A stretch of DNA of 64,000 bases from DAOUJI01 sp965197415 (GTDB lineage: Bacteria; Chloroflexota; Dehalococcoidia; Lucifugimonadales; JAGWBF01). Positions 31,036-37,659 of the stretch are shown here, piece after piece. The stretch spans positions 868,001 through 932,000 of the forward strand of contig OZ240207.1 in NCBI GenBank assembly GCA_965197415.1. Reading direction: 5' to 3'. How positions within the stretch are numbered: the first letter of the stretch is position 1; every line of letters starts with the position of its first letter. Under the pieces are notes generated by a model, which saw only the letters and a program-made list of their open reading frames with translations, searched no databases and was not told the origin of the DNA. Both the position numbers and the translations under genes were made by a program.

Positions 31036-32349
31036 CTATAGGACGTCGTTAGCCATTAGGTCCGCGTAGCTCTCCCGCCGCCGCATCAACCTGGAGTCTC
31101 CGTCTTTGACTGCCACCACAGGGGGGCGAGGGTTCATGTTGTAAGTGGAGGCCATAGACAGACAGTAGGCGCCCGCCGCCGGGATGGCGATGATGTCGTC
31201 GGACTCCACCGTTGGGAGGCTCACGTCGCGGACCAGCACGTCGCCGGACTCGCAGTACTTCCCTGCGATAGTGACCAAGTCCGAGCCAGTCCGGTCGGCC
31301 TTCCCGGCGACAACGGCTTCATAGGCCGCGTCATAGAGGGCCGGGCGGATGTTGTCGCCCATGCCGCCGTCCACAGAGATGTACTTCCTGACTCCTGGAA
31401 TATCCTTCACGGCGCCGACGCGGTACAGGGCTATCCCGGCCCGTCCGACTATGGACCTCCCCGGCTCGATGATCAACCTAGGGACATCCATGCCCAGACG
31501 TTGACAGCCTTCCAGCATGGACGAGACTATTGCGTCGGCGTACTCGCCTATGGAAGGAGGCTCCTGGTCCCTGGTGTAGGCTATGGCAAAACCTCCGCCG
31601 GGGCTTATCTCCCGTAGATTCAGCCCCTCTTCCCGGAACCTGGAGGCAAACTCCAGGACAATGTCCATAGCCGCTTGATAGGGTTCCACGTGGAAGATGG
31701 GCGAGCCAAGGTGGAAGTGTAGGCCGACCAGATCCAGGTTGGGAGACTTCAAGGCAATGCGTACGGCCTCGTCGGCCTGTCCCGTTTCTATCGGAAATCC
31801 GAACTTGGAGTCCAGGGTGCCGGTGGTGGTGTGGTGGTGGGTGTGAGGGTCAACCCCCGGAGACACCCTGACCATGATTTCCTGAACTTTCCCGGCCTCG
31901 CCGGCCAGCTTGTCGAGGAGTTCCAGCTCGTAGAAGCTGTCCACCACTATCCGCCCGATGCCCCAATCCAGGGCGTCCCGTAGTTCCGCCGGCCCTTTGT
32001 TGTTGCCGTGGAAATACACCAGCCGCGAAGGGTAGTCCACTGCCTGGGCCACCGCCAGTTCACCTCCGGAGACAACGTCCAAGCCCAGCCCCTCTTCCAT
32101 CAGGATGCGGGCAAGGGCCGGGTTCACGTAAGCCTTGCACGCGTAGACCACGGTGGTGTCGGCGTGCTTCGCCGTGAACCCTTCCACGAAGCCGCGGCAC
32201 ATGCTCCGCACCATGTCCTCGTCGAAGACGTAAAGGGGCGTGCCGTATTGGTCGGCCAGGTCCAGCGTGTCGCAGCCCCCGATAACCAGGTGGCCCTTAT
32301 CGTTCACACCGGCTGACTCTGGGAATACCTGCTGCGCCCCGGTAAACAT
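31036..32349 (-). CDS. lysA: Diaminopimelate decarboxylase
   Basis: A 437-residue PLP enzyme that makes lysine from meso-diaminopimelate. The PLP Lys is in VYACKAYVNP, the barrel shows GLHFHLGSPI and SPGGGFAIAY, EPGRSIVGRAG lies near the phosphate site, and CESGDVL plus the late GAYC.SMAS..N segment complete the dimer active site. I start at ATG 32349, where homology begins; an upstream ATG at 32403 adds a very basic stretch unlike the family. Inverted GGCGCC motifs at 32369-32386 lie upstream. It is followed after three bases by holB. Confidence 0.93.
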   Translation of the reverse strand: MFTGAQQVFPESAGVNDKGHLVIGGCDTLDLADQYGTPLYVFDEDMVRSMCRGFVEGFTAKHADTTVVYACKAYVNPALARILMEEGLGLDVVSGGELAVAQAVDYPSRLVYFHGNNKGPAELRDALDWGIGRIVVDSFYELELLDKLAGEAGKVQEIMVRVSPGVDPHTHHHTTTGTLDSKFGFPIETGQADEAVRIALKSPNLDLVGLHFHLGSPIFHVEPYQAAMDIVLEFASRFREEGLNLREISPGGGFAIAYTRDQEPPSIGEYADAIVSSMLEGCQRLGMDVPRLIIEPGRSIVGRAGIALYRVGAVKDIPGVRKYISVDGGMGDNIRPALYDAAYEAVVAGKADRTGSDLVTIAGKYCESGDVLVRDVSLPTVESDDIIAIPAAGAYCLSMASTYNMNPRPPVVAVKDGDSRLMRRRESYADLMANDVL

Positions 32350-32682
32350 GCGTCGGACTCTCTTTCGGCGCCGTGATAGGCGCCGTTCTGTTAGTGGGCA
32401 CAATCTTAGATTGGGGCCTCTGGGGTGTCAAGGAATGGCCAGCGCCGCGCAGCCCCGCAGGTAGGCCTACCAACACTCGCATCTGAACCCCGAATTTCCC
32501 GCCCCAGATGAGGCAAGAACAAAACTGAACTTGCCCGATGATACAATGGGAGTCGAACCCTTTCCGACCAATTCTTCCGCACCATCGAAGCGAAAACACA
32601 GAATCGTGGCCAATAGAATCCGTCTGGCCGTCATGGACGACCGCCTAGTGACTCTATCCGACGCGAACAATTGAGATAGCTG
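32350..32682. other. Divergent intergenic region with possible short ORF
   Basis: It separates lysA from a plus-strand accessory gene. GGCGCC-GTGATA-GGCGCC (32369-32386) is a dyad just upstream of lysA. A 42-codon frame (32546-32674, MGVEPFPTNSSAPSKRKHRI...) ends eight bases before the next gene; it has no ribosome site and may be chance or the first gene of that operon. Confidence 0.35.
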
Positions 32683-33162
32683 ATGCCTGGACTGCTGCCA
32701 GATGAAACCAAGATACGGATCAGCCGGGAAATTCTGTCCGGCGATCCAGGCTATAAGGCGTTTAGGGTAGGAGGGCATTGGAAAGGCGGGCAGGACGTGA
32801 CGAAGAGGCACATGGGCCGGTTCGTCGAAATGGCCTATGTGCCTACGTCGCCGGAATGGGAGCCGCCGGCCTATCTGATGGACAAGTGGTGGAGGCTGGT
32901 GAATGAGGCCGGCAACACTGTGGGCCTCAAGGCTTACATTCCACCGCCTGAACGGCGGCGGGTATACGAGGAACGCGACCCGGACGCGTGGTCCCGCATG
33001 CCGCACATCCCAGACCCTCCGATACGCTGGCCGTGGAGCCCCAGACCTCCAGCGAGCGCGTTGCTCAGGAGGGCCGACAACCCATCACGCAGGATGGGAC
33101 TGTTGCGGCGGTTAATAGGCCCACTGAGGCGGCTCCAACGCTTCCACTTACGACGCCGATAG
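32683..33162 (+). CDS. Unknown protein, second copy of an Arg-rich family
   Basis: A 159-residue paralogue of the protein at 24716-25240. The shared N-terminal 90 residues include TKIRISREILS, a TKRHMGRFVE segment, PTSPEWEPPAYL and VGLKAYIPPPERRR. The C-terminal tail is again divergent and basic (RRADNPSRRMGLLRRLIGPLRRL). Both copies are followed or preceded by small membrane-associated genes: here a small lipoprotein begins 11 bases later. I know no function. G+C content is higher than in the other copy, so the two probably did not arise from a recent duplication. Confidence 0.65.
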   Translation: MPGLLPDETKIRISREILSGDPGYKAFRVGGHWKGGQDVTKRHMGRFVEMAYVPTSPEWEPPAYLMDKWWRLVNEAGNTVGLKAYIPPPERRRVYEERDPDAWSRMPHIPDPPIRWPWSPRPPASALLRRADNPSRRMGLLRRLIGPLRRLQRFHLRRR

Positions 33163-33172
33163 AGGATAAGCC

Positions 33173-33562
33173 ATGCGGCTCTTGATCATGACGCTCCTGG
33201 CCTTGACCCTTCTGGCTTGCAGCCCGCCGCCCCCTCCCAGCCCAACGTCTCCGCCGCCTATGAGCGAGCGGCAGAGGGCGACCGCCGGAGCGACGCAGGA
33301 GTTTGAATACGGCAATCTATTCGTCTCCAGACTCCTCGAAACCATTTATCTGTATCATCGGCAGTGCAGCCGCGTCAGAGACCTGAAAGACGATGTGATA
33401 AACACATATGAGAATGCGATAGCGGAGCTGGCGACGTTGGTCGACCCATCCTGGAACAGAGAGTATGTGGCCAAGGGATACGAGGAGCGGCTAAGGGTGC
33501 AGGCCGTCATTGACATTGCAGACGACGCCATCAAGATGATGTATGACCGGTGCCTGCCTTAG
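33173..33562 (+). CDS. Small lipoprotein of unknown function
   Basis: A 129-residue lipoprotein: the signal MRLLIMTLLALTLLAC gives a lipobox with Cys 16, followed by a Pro-rich linker (SPPPPPSPTSPPP). The mature part is helical, with two Cys (QCSR and DRCLP) that could form a disulfide. No family is recognised. It starts 11 bases after the Arg-rich protein gene and is probably co-transcribed with it. Confidence 0.7.
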   Translation: MRLLIMTLLALTLLACSPPPPPSPTSPPPMSERQRATAGATQEFEYGNLFVSRLLETIYLYHRQCSRVRDLKDDVINTYENAIAELATLVDPSWNREYVAKGYEERLRVQAVIDIADDAIKMMYDRCLP

Positions 33563-33639
33563 CACGATGGCGGACAATGAGCACGCGGCGCAAAATTTAC
33601 GCAGCGGCCATGATTGCGGTGGCCGCCGTCAGTAGGTGA

Positions 33640-33861
33640 ATGATGCAGAGACTTAATGCCAACTTCCTGCTTTGGTTCGGGCTTATGGCGTGGGCGTTCG
33701 GCTCCATGCTGCGGTACATTGGATGGGTAACCGACTGGAATCCCCTGACTGACCCATCAACCCTTTTGTTTACCGTCGCCAGCTACAGCAGCCTCGTCGG
33801 CGCGGGTTTCCTTTTCGCAGGCGCCGCGATCAAAGCCATTGCGAGCTTGAATTCCGATTAG
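33640..33861 (+). CDS. Two-helix small membrane protein
   Basis: A 73-residue protein with two membrane helices: about residues 9-28 (LLWFGLMAWAFGSMLRYIGW) and 43-68 (LLFTVASYSSLVGAGFLFAGAAIKAI). No known family. It lies 77 bases behind the small lipoprotein gene on the same strand and may belong to the same accessory operon. Confidence 0.55.
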   Translation: MMQRLNANFLLWFGLMAWAFGSMLRYIGWVTDWNPLTDPSTLLFTVASYSSLVGAGFLFAGAAIKAIASLNSD

Positions 33862-33937
33862 CCTCTTGCACCATTGCGGCGATCTGAGACATGGCCGGAT
33901 GATCTATCCAGCCGTGACTTTGCAGCAAGGTCAGGAC

Positions 33938-33985
33938 TCAGTGTTCAAGTGCTTGGATGCGTTCCAGCAGTTCATCGTTGGTCAT
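33938..33985 (-). pseudogene. Short coiled-coil frame interrupted by TGA
   Basis: From ATG 33985 the minus strand reads MTNDELLERIQALEH, then TGA (33940-33938), and continues in frame VLTLLQSHGWIDHPAMSQIAAMVQEA before overlapping the end of the upstream plus-strand gene. The continuity suggests a small coiled-coil gene with a nonsense mutation (for example CGA to TGA). Confidence 0.3.
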
Positions 33986-34059
33986 TGGTTCCGCCGTTCC
34001 CCACTAGACTGGGCCGCCCGGTTCTTGACCTCCAAATTTCGCGGCGCAGATACAAAAAG

Positions 34060-34089
34060 TTGACAATCGAATTTCGGATGTGCTACAAT
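34060..34089 (+). promoter_or_regulatory. Promoter of leader copy A
   Basis: TTGACA (34060-34065), an 18-base spacer and TACAAT (34084-34089) with the extended element TGC. It is the same promoter as copy B with one change in the -10. Confidence 0.75.
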
Positions 34090-34095
34090 CTTCGG

Positions 34096-34189
34096 CACGG
34101 TCCAATGAGCTGAGTTGGAAGCCCCTCCGGGGGCGCCCGCGAGGTTCGTTGGGCCGTTCTCTTTCTCCCAACCATTCATCGCGCGGCAG
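34096..34189 (+). ncRNA. Candidate structured leader RNA, copy A
   Basis: The 94-base leader contains ACGGTCCAA (34098-34106) pairing with TTGGGCCGT (34149-34157), enclosing smaller stems CCAA/TTGG and GCCCC/GGGGC. Compared with copy B the middle hairpin differs (GCCCC-TCCG-GGGGC here, CCCC-GTCA-GGGG there) yet remains paired, suggesting that structure is kept. No known riboswitch class was recognised. Confidence 0.5.
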
Positions 34190-34474
34190 ATGGGATTGTT
34201 CGACGTTACGGAGTCGGCAACCTCCAGACTAAACGCCTTTCCCCCTATCACGGCTCTTATCGCACCCTCGGGGGTACGGAAGTGGGAGTGGGCGACGGTG
34301 AACGAGAGGATAGAGAGAGCCCTCGACCTGTACGAGAATTACTGTAGCCACACCGACGAAGAAACTCGGACCATGATAGACGCCAAGGATGGTCCGGCGA
34401 TGGCGAATCCGGCAGAGCTGGACGGTCTGCGCCGAGCTGGATATGCTGAAATAATGACGCCCCATTCTGACTAG
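34190..34474 (+). CDS. Chimeric small protein created by rearrangement
   Basis: A 94-residue frame. Residues 1-9 (MGLFDVTES) copy the start of the HesB-like protein at 35001. Residues about 10-36 come from the antisense strand of the DUF192 gene. The remainder, from GTG 34298, reads MNERIERALDLYENYCSHTDEE... to HSD and looks like an older 58-residue helical gene. The rearrangement has thus put a new promoter, leader RNA and start codon in frame with that gene. The older gene may be translated from GTG 34298 on its own. Its stop overlaps the convergent coiled-coil gene by four bases. Confidence 0.5.
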   Translation: MGLFDVTESATSRLNAFPPITALIAPSGVRKWEWATVNERIERALDLYENYCSHTDEETRTMIDAKDGPAMANPAELDGLRRAGYAEIMTPHSD

Positions 34475-34701
34475 TCGGTGGCTTCTGGCTCCGCGCCGTT
34501 GTGTCCCCAGCGGGCTTCCATCATGGACTTCATGCTAGCCATGTCGGACTTCATGGACTTCAGAACGTCAACTGTGTCCTTTTGCGCCGCCAGGATCGCT
34601 TGCCACGTCTGACTGGTATCCTGCATCCACTTCGTAAAGTCTCCCCGCGAACCTTCGACATCCGGTTCGAGTCTCTCGACGCGTTCCTCCAGCGTTGCCA
34701 T
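34471..34701 (-). CDS. Small coiled-coil protein
   Basis: A 76-residue acidic protein with strong heptad character: MATLEERVERLEPDVEG, then a central WMQDTSQTWQ and LKSMKSDMASMKSMMEARW, predicted as two helices. Short coiled-coil proteins of this type are common in phage-like or accessory DNA. GGGGGAAG precedes the ATG. There is no membrane segment. It converges on the chimeric gene with a four-base overlap. Confidence 0.6.
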   Translation of the reverse strand: MATLEERVERLEPDVEGSRGDFTKWMQDTSQTWQAILAAQKDTVDVLKSMKSDMASMKSMMEARWGHNGAEPEATD

Positions 34702-34870
34702 GCTTCCCCCTAGCCGGTCGTGGACGCCCCTTTGGTTGTTATAAAAGACTATATCGACCTTACAATTGTCAAGTCGAACCGTCAGCCGGGCACGGCCGAT
34801 CTCTCACGCCTGACGAGGTGCACATTTGGCGTAAACTCGATTTTGCATTTCCCGGCCCAGATACAAAAAG

Positions 34871-34900
34871 TTGACAACCCGTTTTCGGATATGCTATAAT
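34871..34900 (+). promoter_or_regulatory. Consensus promoter of the HesB-like gene
   Basis: TTGACA (34871-34876), an 18-base spacer and TATAAT (34895-34900), preceded by TGC as an extended -10. This is the strongest promoter seen in the window. Transcription should start near 34907. Confidence 0.85.
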
Positions 34901-34906
34901 CTTCGG

Positions 34907-35000
34907 CACGGTCCAATGAGCTGAGTTGGAAACCCCGTCAGGGGCGCCCCGCGAGGTTCGTTGGGCCGTCTGCTTTTTCCAAACATTCACCACCCGGCGG
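34907..35000 (+). ncRNA. Candidate structured leader RNA, copy B
   Basis: The 94-base leader before the HesB-like ATG has an outer stem ACGGTCCAA (34909-34917) with TTGGGCCGT (34960-34968) and inner stems CCAA-TGAGCTGAG-TTGG and CCCC-GTCA-GGGG, i.e. a closed multi-branched domain. An unpaired U-rich stretch (GCTTTTTCC) lies between it and the start codon, which lacks a clear ribosome site. These are features of a cis-acting regulatory RNA; the ligand and class are unknown. Confidence 0.55.
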
Positions 35001-35291
35001 ATGGGATTGTTCGACGTTACGGAGTCCGCAAAAGAAGAATTGCACCGCATCCTGGAAATCAGGGACCTGGAAGCGGGCAAATTCCTGCGTCTGGCCACCC
35101 CTCCTATGTGGGTGGGCGACGGCGATTTCGGGATAGTGATCGATGAGAAGGGCTCCCATGACCAGATAGTTGTACACATGGATACTCTCGTGCTTCTGGT
35201 GGACCTGGAACTAAACGCCCATCTGAGCGAATCGCTGCTCGACTTCGTCCATTCCCCCGAGGGACCCAGGTTCACCTTGGACGTCCACTAG
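35001..35291 (+). CDS. HesB/IscA-like protein lacking cysteines
   Basis: A 96-residue protein with the A-type iron-sulfur carrier fold: DVTESAKEELHRIL, a FLRLATPP strand, GIVIDEKGSHDQIVVHMDTLVLLVDLELNAHLSESLLDF and a final PRFTLDVH strand. The three cysteines that bind clusters in IscA, SufA and ErpA are all absent; the protein has no Cys. Cys-less HesB-like proteins are known as a separate group of unknown role. A consensus promoter and a structured leader precede it. It converges on the DUF192 gene with a two-base gap. Confidence 0.75.
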   Translation: MGLFDVTESAKEELHRILEIRDLEAGKFLRLATPPMWVGDGDFGIVIDEKGSHDQIVVHMDTLVLLVDLELNAHLSESLLDFVHSPEGPRFTLDVH

Positions 35292-35293
35292 GC

Positions 35294-36073
35294 TCACTCC
35301 AGCCTGGCGTCCATCCCTGGCGTGATGCCGCACTCCTCAGCTAAGCCTCCGGCTATCTCCAGGACGTACTTCACCGGCTCCCCCGATCTGTAACGAACGA
35401 GCTCGTCGGGGGACGCTCCAGGCTGCGCTTTCATGGCGTGAACAGTGACCACTCTCAGTTCCTCGTCTATGAAGACGGCATCCAGATCGAAAGGCACGTC
35501 CTTCATCCACATCGTCACCGGACGTTCCTCGGGCCATACGAAAAGCATGGCGTTTCCCTCTTCCAGACCGTCCCGCCCGCCCAGACCAAGCTGCCTTTCG
35601 TCGGGAGAGTCCGCAACCTCCAGGCTAAACGCCTTCCCTCCTATCACCGCCCTTACCGCAACCTCCGGGGGCACGGAAGTGGCAGTGGGTGCGGGTGTAG
35701 GGGTGAGCGTCGGATCGGGAACAGCCGTGGGAGTGGCTGTTGGATCCGGTGCAGGCGTGGCGGTAGGGGTGAAAGTGGGTGTAGCAGTAGGCGTCTGAGT
35801 CGGAGCAGCCAAAGGGGAGGGTGTGGCCGTAGGGATAGGCGTAGCCGTGGGTGTAACCACCGGCGCAGAAGTGGCCGTCGGTCTGGGTGTCAGCGTCGCG
35901 GTTCGATCAGGTAGTGGCGTGGCTGTAGGAGTAGTCGTGGCGGTCGGTGTAGGCTCCGAGCCGCAAGACGACATCGCCGCAATCAGAAGCGCCACTGCCA
36001 CCACCGCAACGACCCTTCCCGTTGCCGACAAGGCTATCTTGCACACGGTGCTACAAAACGAGGTTCTTACCAA
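35294..36073 (-). CDS. DUF192 lipoprotein with Thr/Pro repeat stalk
   Basis: A 259-residue lipoprotein. The signal ends AAMSSCGS (lipobox Cys about 37). Residues about 40-140 are a TPTATPTP-type low-complexity stalk. Residues about 143-258 form a DUF192 domain: GGKAFSLEVADSPDERQLGLGGRDGLEEGNAMLFVWPEE, MWMKDVPFDLDAVFID, and the late KYVLEIAGGLAEECGI. DUF192 proteins are small beta-barrels of unknown activity. The start is TTG 36073; GTG 36046 is an alternative. A 90-base stretch of this gene (35612-35700) was copied, in antisense, into the chimeric frame at 34190. Confidence 0.85.
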   Translation of the reverse strand: MVRTSFCSTVCKIALSATGRVVAVVAVALLIAAMSSCGSEPTPTATTTPTATPLPDRTATLTPRPTATSAPVVTPTATPIPTATPSPLAAPTQTPTATPTFTPTATPAPDPTATPTAVPDPTLTPTPAPTATSVPPEVAVRAVIGGKAFSLEVADSPDERQLGLGGRDGLEEGNAMLFVWPEERPVTMWMKDVPFDLDAVFIDEELRVVTVHAMKAQPGASPDELVRYRSGEPVKYVLEIAGGLAEECGITPGMDARLE

Positions 36074-36119
36074 TGCTTGGATACCTGGATGAGAAATACG
36101 TGAAAGGTTGGCGCTAGGT

Positions 36120-36536
36120 CTAAGCAGCCGTACTAAAGCCTGCGCCCTCTATGCCCGCCCTCACCGCGTCCTCGTCCTGCTGTCCGCTCCCCCCGCTGCC
36201 CCCGGCGGCGCCAATCAGTTCCCCGTTCCGAAACACAGGCAAAGCCCCTTGGCCCGGAATCATGTGGCCGCCCTGCATGGCCATGAAGCCCTGCATGAAG
36301 GGCATGCTGAACCGCTCTTCCAGGTCTTTTGACGACATCCCGAAGCAGGACGCAGCCACCGCCTTGCCCCGGGAGATCAACGGAGTCCTCCACGAAGCCC
36401 CGTCGGTGCGAAACATGGCGATGAGGTCTCCCCGCGGGTCCACCACCGACACGGAGAGCTTCACTCCCATCTCCTGGACCTTTGCCTTGGCCGCCGCCAG
36501 AATCCTTTCGGCTTCTTCCAGGTTAAGCGATGGCAT
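36120..36536 (-). CDS. GlcG/HbpS family (DUF336) protein
   Basis: A 138-residue protein of the GlcG/HbpS family, a PAS-like alpha/beta fold; HbpS binds haem. Family features include LNLEEAERILAAAKAKVQEMGVKLSVSVVDPRGDLIAMFRTDGA, a Lys-Ala-Ser/Ala-rich helix and GGHMIPGQGALPVFRNGELIGAAGGSGGSGQQDE.AVRAGI. GGGAGG precedes ATG 36536, which I prefer to the upstream ATG at 36590. The gene diverges from the LLM oxidoreductase gene, 147 bases away, and may share regulation. Confidence 0.88.
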   Translation of the reverse strand: MPSLNLEEAERILAAAKAKVQEMGVKLSVSVVDPRGDLIAMFRTDGASWRTPLISRGKAVAASCFGMSSKDLEERFSMPFMQGFMAMQGGHMIPGQGALPVFRNGELIGAAGGSGGSGQQDEDAVRAGIEGAGFSTAA

Positions 36537-36683
36537 ACTGCAACCTCCCGTTTCAGGAATTTCCGGCCCTGACATTATAGGCCACATCATAGACCACCCG
36601 GCCTGTGGAAGCTCCTGTTGCAGCCCAATGTGTTAGGATAACTCGGAAACCCAAAGAAAACCCAATCCGTGCAGGAGGCAGGA

Positions 36684-37628
36684 ATGAAGTTCGGGTTCTA
36701 CCTCTCCAACACTGGACCCAACGCCACCCCCGACAATCTAATCGCCGTGGCCCAGAAGGGCGAGGAGCTTGGATTCGATTGCGCGGTGGTGGGAGACCAT
36801 ATCATCATCCCCAAGACCATCGAGTCTCCCTACCCTTACACGGTAAACGGGGAATTCCCCGGAGGAGAGGGAGGAGACTACCTTGAGCAACTCACCCTCC
36901 TGACCTTCCTGGCCGGCGCCACCACCAAGCTCCGGCTGGTGCCCAGCGTGATGATACTTCCCAACCGGCATCCGGTCATCGTGGCCAAGGTGTTGTCAAC
37001 GTTGGACTACCTGTCAAAAGGCAGGCTGACCCTGGGAATCGGCGTGGGTTGGATGAGAGAGGAGTTTGAAGCGCTTGACCTGCCGCCCTTCGAGGAGCGC
37101 GGCGCCGTCAGCGACGAGTATCTTAAGGCCATCATCGAGCTGTGGACGTCCGATGAGCCAGAGTTCCACGGGAAGTACGTGGACTTTTCCGGCTTCACTT
37201 TCTTGCCCAAGCCAGTGCAGAAGCCCCATCCGCCGATATGGGTGGGCGGCCAGAGCCGTGCGGCCATCCGCAGAGCCGCCCGCTTGGGCGACGGCTGGCA
37301 CCCCCTCGGCGCCCAGCCCGTCGCTCCCCTGGAACCGGAAGAGGTGGTCCAAGACCTCCAAGTGCTGGCCCAGTACGCCGAAGCGGCCGGGCGTGACCCG
37401 GAGGAAATCGAGCTTTCGCTTAAAGCGCCTCTGTACGATTCGGCATTGCCCATGGAGGACGGCAAGCGGCGCAGGTTCACCGGACGCGCTGACGACATCA
37501 TCGGCGACGTCCAGGCCTACAAAGAGGCCGGGGCCAAGCACCTGATTTTCGACGCCCGAGGCCAGGACATGCCGGCCACACTGGAACGGTTGGACTGGCT
37601 AGCCAAGGACATCATCCCGAAAGTTTAG
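36684..37628 (+). CDS. LLM class F420-dependent oxidoreductase
   Basis: A 314-residue TIM-barrel flavin/F420 enzyme of the luciferase-like monooxygenase class. Typical segments are MKFGFYLSNTGPNATPDNL, VVGDHIIIP, TKLRLVPSVMILPNRHPVIVAKVLSTLDYLSKGRLTLGIGVGW, EFHGKYVDF and PPIWVGGQSRAAIRRAARLGDGW. AGGAGG six bases before ATG 36684 fixes the start. The substrate is unknown; relatives oxidise alcohols or cleave ring compounds. An alpha/beta hydrolase gene follows 31 bases later, so the two probably act in one degradation path. Confidence 0.92.
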   Translation: MKFGFYLSNTGPNATPDNLIAVAQKGEELGFDCAVVGDHIIIPKTIESPYPYTVNGEFPGGEGGDYLEQLTLLTFLAGATTKLRLVPSVMILPNRHPVIVAKVLSTLDYLSKGRLTLGIGVGWMREEFEALDLPPFEERGAVSDEYLKAIIELWTSDEPEFHGKYVDFSGFTFLPKPVQKPHPPIWVGGQSRAAIRRAARLGDGWHPLGAQPVAPLEPEEVVQDLQVLAQYAEAAGRDPEEIELSLKAPLYDSALPMEDGKRRRFTGRADDIIGDVQAYKEAGAKHLIFDARGQDMPATLERLDWLAKDIIPKV

Positions 37629-37659
37629 CCTGGGACTTCATCATACACAGGAGGGAGCC

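Larger units (their letters stand above)
34036..34298 (+). repeat. Duplicated promoter/leader segment, copy A, with internal deletion
   Basis: From about 34036 to 34215 the sequence is nearly the same as 34846-35030: promoter, structured leader and the first codons MGLFDVTESA. After the sequence GAGTCGGCAA it switches to a segment that matches 35612-35700, which is the antisense strand of the DUF192 gene. Copy A therefore looks like a copy of the whole HesB-DUF192 locus with roughly 590 bases deleted between two GAGTC(C/G)GCAA sequences. Confidence 0.8.
34846..35030 (+). repeat. Promoter/leader segment, copy B (parent copy)
   Basis: This is the intact version of the segment repeated at 34036-34215. 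It begins near ATTTCCCGGCCCAGATAC, includes the promoter, the leader and the first codons of the HesB-like gene, and continues into that full gene. It is likely the parent copy because the downstream gene is complete. Confidence 0.8.

Noticed and set aside
34660..34690. GGTTCGAGTCTC, reminiscent of a tRNA T-arm
   Set aside because: It is coding sequence (antisense) for ERVERLEPD of the coiled-coil protein; no acceptor or anticodon stems fit around it.
35438..36092. Plus-strand Gly/Val-rich repeat frames (VAVGVGVAVG type)
   Set aside because: They are the antisense of the Thr/Pro repeat stalk of the DUF192 lipoprotein.
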